Assembly (NCBI RefSeq): GCF_037975245.1
Contig: NC_092576.1
Span: 5,046,501 to 5,110,500 of the forward strand
DNA: 64,000 nt
Direction of reading: 5' to 3'
Source: Apostichopus japonicus
Taxonomy: Eukaryota > Echinodermata > Holothuroidea > Aspidochirotida > Stichopodidae
Shown here piece after piece: positions 58,101 through 64,000 of the stretch. Below the pieces are notes generated by a model. The model made no database searches, had not been told where the DNA came from, and saw only the letters and a program-made list of their open reading frames with translations. Both the position numbers and the translations under genes were made by a program. Numbering within the stretch: position 1 is the stretch's first letter; each line of letters begins with the position of its first letter.

Positions 58101-61100
58101 AGCTATTAACATCATTGTGTTTTCTGTCATGATGTACAAATGATTCATCCACTGTAGAGAACTATTATTGATACATACAATTTTGCATATTTTGGGTTCT
58201 TTGGTGTCTCAGTTTTACAATATATAGAGTGGTAATTGTGTTAGGTCTTATTTTTTTATTTTAAATGTCACTATTCTGTTGGGTATTACAGTCTATTCTG
58301 TATAAGTATTTATTTCAAACATATAATTCTGGCTACACAGTTTCTGGCATTATATTTATTTGAAGTATTGCTAAAGTTGATTTTGTAAGATGGTATACAA
58401 ATACCTGTATATGACTTCTTGGTGTCTCATCGTCCAATGCCACAGCAAACATGGCCGATCGAATCACCTCAAAGTGGTCTGCATTTTGGTTGCTAAGGGA
58501 ACACATGTGATTATAGGCCTAAAATTCGAAGAAAGAAGAAACAATTCAAGCACACACAAAAAAACTAGTGTCATAATGTTTTTGGCTTGGCCGATTATTC
58601 AAACAAAAAATAGAGTGATGTAGTGAGAATACCATCAATTTTTGGCTTGATATCAGACTACCCACTATTCTTCCTTCTCCCACTGTACCCACCCCACTCG
58701 ACATCCTCTTCCCAACCCACTAATGTTCCCCACCTCACCACAATACTCTTCCTACTACACACTCCACTATTGTAATTCCCTCTAACTCACTAATCGTTTC
58801 CTTCCCATCTAGTTTTCTTCCTTGTCTCCACCCTCTTCTCTTTCTACTCCCACCTCATTTTTCTTTTTCCTCTAACCCCATCACACACCACCTCATCACA
58901 ATCCTATTCCTGCTACACACCCCACTATTGTACTTCCTCTCATCCACTGCTCGTTTCCCCCCCCCCACCCACTTCTCCTTCTACTCCCACCTCACTTTTC
59001 TTTCTCCTCCCACCCCATCTTATCACAATCCTCTTCATTTTACACACCCCAATATTATACTTCCCTCTCACACTCTGTTCGTTTCCTCCCCACCCACTTT
59101 TCTTTCGACTCCCACCCCACTCGACCCACTCTTCTTCCTTCTCCACCCTCTCCTAAATCAGCGAAAATATTCATTTCATCACTTGTATGTAATGCAAAAA
59201 ATAAATTGTGGAACCTGCGATCCTTTACTACGAAGTCTAAAATATTGTGAATATTCTTTCAAGTCTTAAACAAAACACGTTGTTGGCATACGCCACATTT
59301 TGCTTCAAACGAACGTGTAGCAAAACTCGTGGTTCATAAATATCTGAAATATTTTTTTGGTCATTGTTGTGATTGGTCGAAAGTTATGAGAGACAGTGAC
59401 GTCATTATGTTACAAGTTTCCATTACCTTTCCCCACTGGTCTCTTTTGGCAGCAGTGAGTACTCCAATACACTGACCCTGCCAAGGCGAACACCTCCTCT
59501 TGATATCAACCAGCTGCCTGAAATATACAATTTATTTTTACAATGTTCTACTTAGTTTTTCCGTAAGGTAATTCGCGTACTAATAAATGATATATAATAT
59601 AAATTGCCAGCCAAATGGCCATTTCTATTGAAATCACCAGACCACCTTGCCGATTGTTGGGTTTTATCGAATAAAATGTTGGTGTGACAGTTCCTGGTTT
59701 CTAACTGATAATCCCGGCAGCAGAAAAATTACCATATAGTGAGCGGCAGAATAGAACGGGATCTTTACACGTTTAAGTTTTCTAATATAAAGTAGAAACG
59801 GCACAGAAACGGCACAGAAACGGCACGGAAACGGCACGGGAACTTTCATTAAATCATTCACTGCCAACAGAAAGACTAAGATAAATAAGATGGCAGGGCA
59901 CATATTTTCAAATCTCTAGGTGATTGGCTACAACCCCGTGTGTAGCTAATAGTAAATTGGCTCTTTCAAACTTGATTGATTATGAAATGGCAAGAGTGGG
60001 TAGTTTGTGGGGGGAGGGAAGTAAGGGTAGGGAGGGAGGAAGGGGACGGAGGGGAGGGGGCGAACGGTGGGACGGTTGAGTTTGGGGACGATAGAAATAC
60101 AAAGGTACAGTTCCAGGTAAGATAAACCTTTTTACAACATAAACTTTACACGATATACTATTGGTCTGAAATATGCAATTACCACGTTTGGCCTTCCAAA
60201 CCTTCCTCTCTACTATCTCTCGGCCAACACACTCGTAACCAGGGTGACGGGGACCCTGTTTTGATCAACTTACCGGAGTATTTCATTTGATCCGTAAAGC
60301 CCTTCCTTTTCGTTAAAAACTTCCAGTCTGAAGATGTGACCATTACAGAGAACAATCACGTGATTAGGGCACGGACCTTCGCTTGCTGTTTATGATAAAT
60401 ATTACAAATGAAATGTAACTGCATAATCAATATTAATCTCAAATAAATTGTATAGTGAAGTCTTCATTGTTACTTCAGTAGATTAAGAATACACTAAAAC
60501 TATGAATCCCATATTTTCAAGGTCCCCCTAATTGACACCGTGTCTGAGGTTGTAGCCAGAAGAAAACCAGAACACCCTCAGCCCCCTCCCCCCCTTCCCC
60601 ACCATTCTCCCGCCAGGGTTCCGGATCATACTTGAATGTACTTTAAATAACGAAACGAAAGCAGTCTGCTTTAGAAGCTAATACTAATTTATTTACCAGT
60701 TTTGAAGTATCTTCTCATTTTATCACAATCTACTCCAGGCTCTCGACAGGAACAAAACAAAGACCTCAGCTGGTGCATAGAAATGGGATTACCATTAGGT
60801 GCCCTGTCAACAGAATCTTCTTCCCTGTAATTATCAAACAAAATTAACATCTTTTATTTTATGTATGTGGTCAATGTTGATGAGATAAAATAAGTACCCC
60901 ACCATTGGGCCCTAACGAGTCTCTCTCACCTGTACTATATGTACAGGAATTGCATGCAAATAATACTAATATCAAGAATACTAAGGATATGTTCAACTTT
61001 AATTAACCAAAATTAACTTTCTACAGAACTATTCTTCTAATTACACTATCACAAAGACACTGTTATACTAAGACAAAATTTGTAGGACAAAATGGTAACG

Positions 61101-62881
61101 AGTGAAGAAATGTCCTATCCGAGATATGCCAAAGAACCGTTTATGTATATCGTTACTTTTATGAGCTTTGAAAAGTTTTACAACAGAAGTGTAAATAAGC
61201 TCACCTTCGAAGCTTCAAGAAGTATTTGCTAGCGACCCAAATAGCCTGGGACGCCCTCTTTAATTGTGTTCCGTCACGTGGAGGCCACATACTCATATTA
61301 ACCCCGTCCATTGCCGTAGCGCCGTTCAAAACTGCAACTGGTTCCCTCGATTGGAGGTATGCGAACTTTTCCCACCATTCTTCTAACTAAAGAGTGATAA
61401 AAATGGTTAATATCAAAATTATTACTTTTCCGTGATTTTGCTCGAGAAATATTATAAAATAAGAGAAAAATCATAAACAATGCACATGCTTTTTAATTTG
61501 ATTAAGAAATATCATAAATAAAAGCATAAAACTTTAAAATGACTTCTCATACTAATAATAAGTTATATTTATAATAAACTGTTAAACGGCGTTCATATGA
61601 CTACACGTATTAGTTACTATGCCACCCAATAATAGAACATTGATTTCAAGCCTCTTATTTTGGAAAACGCACATTTTGTGCTTTTGTTGTTTTAAATAAT
61701 AATAATCACCACCACCATCAACGTCAACGTCATCACCACCACCATCACCATCACCATCATCACGATAATCACCATCATCATCACCATCATCATCATCATC
61801 ATCAGCGGGTGTCTTCCAATTCAACACTTCGACTCAAATTTGGACTCTTTCCAACTTAAAACATCATTCAGATGGCAAAACCGTACATTACTCTTGGAAG
61901 TAAAACCCACCTTACATAAGACCCGGTCTGGGATCGAACCCCGAACCTCCCGATTGCAAAGCATCAATGCTATAAATGCCACGCCGTCATCCACACGTCC
62001 ACATCACTGGTACAGCCTCTTATTTTGAACAACGTGCATTTTGTACTTTTGCCGTTATAAATGACATGCTGAATATATTCAGTGAAATGTTACAACTAAC
62101 TAGAAACCTTAACAAAGATTAACATTACATATTTAATGTAATCACTGATAGAAACCTCACCCAGTTTTTGGATTTTTCTGCTCGTTTCGTTAACTCTGCA
62201 TGTAATTTCGGTCCAATGTTGACTTCAAATCCTTTAACAATTCTTCGTGTCTTCTCGTACTCTTCGGGTGTTACTACCACTTTAACTGTAGATGAAATAA
62301 TGTAAAAAAAAATAGAAGGCATGCTATAAGATTAGCAAAGAACAACGGTACTTTCATACTTTAATATATTTATATTTTCTATGAATTTCACTATAAATTT
62401 CTTATCCATTCAACTCTAATTATTAATGAGTAAAACAAAACAGAAATTAGAGCGGTGATGGTGTCTTTGGCAGTTTTTTTTCTTTTCTCAAACTGTTTTT
62501 TTTTGGTAGTTATTTTTATTTTTAAAGTTATTTTACTCTTATTTATATTTGTATTTTTTATAAACATAAAATCTGAATATAACTAAGTGTTAATACTACC
62601 ACCACTATAAACTACAAGTAAGGAAAACCCACTTTCTCCACCTCTGTTATCGAGCGAAATTATGTTTGCATGCAGGTACCTGCTGGGTCAGTAAACTGCA
62701 GAAGAGGGTGCCTGGCCCACTGCCCCTCCCTCCTTGAACCCCCAACGTCCCATCCCCTTTTTTTACGTCATTACTTACCTGAGTCAAGATAATTTTGTAA
62801 TGAATCTTCAAGAGATGGGACAGGTAAAGATGGTAAATCTTCTTCAAACTGAAAAGTTTTCTCTGTTTTGGCGGTAGCCAT
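50277..62881 (-). CDS. CROT: Peroxisomal carnitine O-octanoyltransferase (15 coding exons)
   Basis: Moves medium-chain acyl groups between CoA and carnitine so that chain-shortened fatty acids can leave the peroxisome. Coding exons, minus strand: 62881-62779, 62285-62161, 61386-61205, 60824-60697, 60385-60274, 59517-59427, 58518-58405, 57373-57269, 56897-56814, 53919-53809, 53257-53130, 52433-52310, 51998-51826, 51241-51122, 50403-50277. They join in frame to 608 residues plus stop; the human enzyme has 612. The N-terminus carries the choline/carnitine acyltransferase signature (LPSLPVPSLEDSLQNY). The catalytic His is residue 321, in DHTAFDG. SGGGGNFVLSTS (527-538) is the conserved acyltransferase motif. 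The C-terminus AKL is a classical PTS1 peroxisomal signal. The ATG has a strong context (AAGATGG). An acceptor-like TTATAG just upstream suggests a non-coding first exon beyond. CRAT or CPT are alternatives, but the whole length follows CROT best. Confidence 0.94.
50441..50489. repeat. (TA)n microsatellite
   Basis: Interrupted TA run in the last CROT intron, just upstream of the final exon. Confidence 0.9.
50744..50870 (-). mobile_element. tRNA-derived SINE with (TA)n tail
   Basis: On the minus strand the copy starts with a tRNA-like head. The A-box region is TAGCCTAGTGGTAAGGG (reverse complement of about 50841-50857), and a perfect B box GGTTCGAATCC lies at 50814-50804. After the head comes 'ggaggctggaagttttttca', then 'cttgattttccaactcaata', and it ends against a (TA)n run at 50707-50743. 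Relatives occur at 25636-25700 and 34935-35035. It lies in the last CROT intron, in the same sense as the gene. Confidence 0.85.
52136..52169. repeat. (TA)n microsatellite
   Basis: Short TA run in the CROT intron between exons 12 and 13. Confidence 0.93.
54131..56321. mobile_element. 2.2-kb terminal-inverted-repeat element, composite, in a CROT intron
   Basis: The left end CAGGTGCGTATCCAGG and right end CCTGGATACGCGCCTG are inverted repeats with one mismatch. Internal G/C-rich borders (…gcgccccccgggt) also match. The interior is a purine-rich low-complexity tract (54180-54350), two tandem copies of the shared core (54673-54860), a nested 382-bp MITE (55253-55634) and another core (56177-56280). 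No transposase is encoded, so it is a non-autonomous nested composite. No convincing target-site duplication is seen. It fills much of the intron between the catalytic-His exon and exon 10 of CROT. Confidence 0.75.
55253..55634. mobile_element. hAT-type MITE, 382 bp, with 8-bp target-site duplication
   Basis: Terminal inverted repeats are CAGTGGCGGAGC at the left and GCTCCGCCACTG at the right. The flanking octamers CCACCGCG (55245-55252) and CCGCCGCG (55635-55642) agree at 7 of 8 bases, as expected for a hAT insertion duplication with one later change. The element carries one copy of the shared core and hairpin. It is nested in the 2.2-kb element. Confidence 0.8.
57855..58095. repeat. Tandem repeat, 95-99-bp unit, about 2.5 copies
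   Basis: Copies beginning 'atgaatgcatctgg(g/t)cac' occur at 57857, 57952 and 58051, each followed by 'agaggagtta' and, in the first two copies, 'catcaattc(t/c)ttatagcat'. It lies in the CROT intron between exons 7 and 8. Confidence 0.88.
58655..59155. repeat. Pyrimidine-rich degenerate tandem repeat
   Basis: C/T-rich sequence on the plus strand with repeated landmarks: 'cacaatcctattcctgctac' type at 58738, 58895 and 59025, and 'ctactcccacctcattttc' type. The unit is about 130-157 bp. It lies in the CROT intron between exons 6 and 7; purine-rich open frames there are not genes. Confidence 0.8.
61706..61804. repeat. (CAC/CAT)n trinucleotide repeat
   Basis: About 100 bp of 'caccatcat' triplets in the CROT intron between exons 2 and 3. 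Confidence 0.95.
61895..62000 (-). mobile_element. tRNA-derived SINE, second family
   Basis: On the minus strand a B box GGTTCGATCC (61940-61931) follows a tRNA-like sequence with 'gacggcgtggcatttatagc' about 50 bases before it. The body differs from the SINE at 50.8 kb, so this is a different family. It lies in a CROT intron. Confidence 0.65.
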
Positions 62882-64000
62882 CTTGGTGTCTTTCGCTATA
62901 AGAATGAAGAATGTTTGAGATAGTACTGAAGAGCAAATAAACAGCAATAGCATCTTTGAGAAAAGGGAGGGAACTAGGAAGGGGAGGTGAAGGGGGATGG
63001 AAGAGGGAAGGAACTGGACGGGATGAGAGGGAGGGAGGGTGCAAGAGGGGGACGAACGGCAGGGAAGGGTAAACATTTTAATGATGTCATTAACATGTTT
63101 TCACCAAACTTTTGTCCGATGTACTAAAACTGTTATTAAAATAACATTACGTTTTTAAAGAATCTTTTATAATACTGTATGATAACATTTTGCAAACATC
63201 GTCAAATTGTCTTCTTAAAGCTGAAAACATTTTGATGATGGTTCTAAAATATTTTCAGCAAACCATTGTGCTTGATGTTTGAATAATAGGCTATTATTAA
63301 AATGTTATTAAATCAAAAAAAGATATATCATTTAAAGAAAGTACTAAATAAAGAGTAAACTGATTTTTGGGTGTGTTTGTAACATCATGTAACATTTTAT
63401 GAACTTGCAGATACCTTATACAGCATTGTTACAAACGCAGGATTCTGCGTCCAGGGCGCAGTGTTTGAGCTATAGGGACGCAAAATCTTTAAACTGCTTG
63501 CGTCCGATGAACGCAGCTTTATTTTTTTTTCTCTAAAGAACCAAAATTTCTCCCAATCCTACAGATGCTTGTTTGAAAACATAAAATCATAACGAACAAT
63601 GACACGTTGCTTAAGAGCTAACTTTTGTACTTCAGAAATTTTCATGCTAAAATTAGCCAATGATGTTTATCCACATTTCCCGTGATTTGATTGGCTTAAA
63701 GTGACCGTTAACTTATAGTTATCGTTCACCTTCAGCGCTCAGTGAACACAAAGTGTGTTGGTTTAACTGCCACTAGTTGTAACGTTTAGTTTCCCATGTG
63801 TAGGTACAGTATGTTTCGACAACAAGCATTCATGTTACTGAGCTGCACTTTGAATTGTTTCTGAGACTATCGCATAATGTTGACTCATTGATTTAAGCAC
63901 AAAATGTTATGAGTTCAGACATTCTATGAATTTTGAGGGAAGCTAACATCTCTGATACACGCATCCCTTACGCACAAGCCAGCTTATTGTAAGGGTCATC
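62882..64000. other. Upstream flank of CROT; no further coding exon recognised
   Basis: This should hold the 5' untranslated exon or exons and promoter of CROT. A G-rich plus-strand block at 62965-63070 gives only low-complexity frames. Around 63438-63520 are several copies of 'gcgtcc' and 'cgcag' on both strands ('acgcaggattctgcgtcc' and nearby), a small inverted repeat of unknown role. I see no TATA box I can defend. Confidence 0.4.

Noticed and set aside
58928-59269. 113-residue proline-rich frame on the plus strand
   Set aside because: It lies in a pyrimidine-rich degenerate tandem repeat in a CROT intron; composition explains the openness.

Overview
The window reads as nuclear DNA of an invertebrate deuterostome. 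An echinoderm such as a sea cucumber is my best guess, but it rests only on overall character. The DNA is AT-rich and packed with (TA)n microsatellites, minisatellites, tRNA-derived SINEs and MITE-like elements. Genes are split into short exons with GT..AG introns. Every protein-coding exon I can support lies on the minus strand, so genes run from high to low coordinates. Most long open frames elsewhere are microsatellite or chance frames.

Layout, left to right. (1) 1-13.0 kb: a small cluster of immunoglobulin-superfamily transmembrane receptor genes. A complete four-exon gene (13007 to 8923) encodes signal peptide plus V-like Ig, C2-like Ig, transmembrane segment, and a tyrosine-rich cytoplasmic tail. 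A paralogue (3093 to 317) has the same exon plan and phases and runs off the left edge. Between them is a decayed third copy (about 4310 to 3190). The last intron of the complete gene is mostly a (TCTCC)n tract, seen on the sense strand, with a duplicated splice-acceptor segment embedded in it. (2) 13.7-14.5 kb: a broken Penelope-like retroelement. (3) 16.5-18.4 kb and 28.9-38.5 kb: two paralogous three-exon Ly6/uPAR-type (three-finger) genes with signal peptides, 12 mature cysteines and GPI-type tails. The second intron of the larger one hosts an intronless EamA/SLC35G-like ten-helix transporter. (4) 38.5-50.2 kb: no gene recognised; several minisatellites, including a 65-bp array with a two-unit higher-order period. 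(5) 50.3-62.9 kb: a complete 15-coding-exon gene for peroxisomal carnitine O-octanoyltransferase. It has the catalytic His, an STS motif and a C-terminal AKL peroxisomal signal; its catalytic-His exon is only 84 bp and sits beside a 2.2-kb transposon-rich intron segment.

Functionally the genes are unrelated: cell-surface recognition and signalling (Ig receptors), GPI-anchored surface proteins (Ly6), membrane transport (SLC35-like) and peroxisomal fatty-acid metabolism (CROT). Exon joins were worked out by hand from splice sites, reading phase and family similarity; none was confirmed by transcripts or database search.
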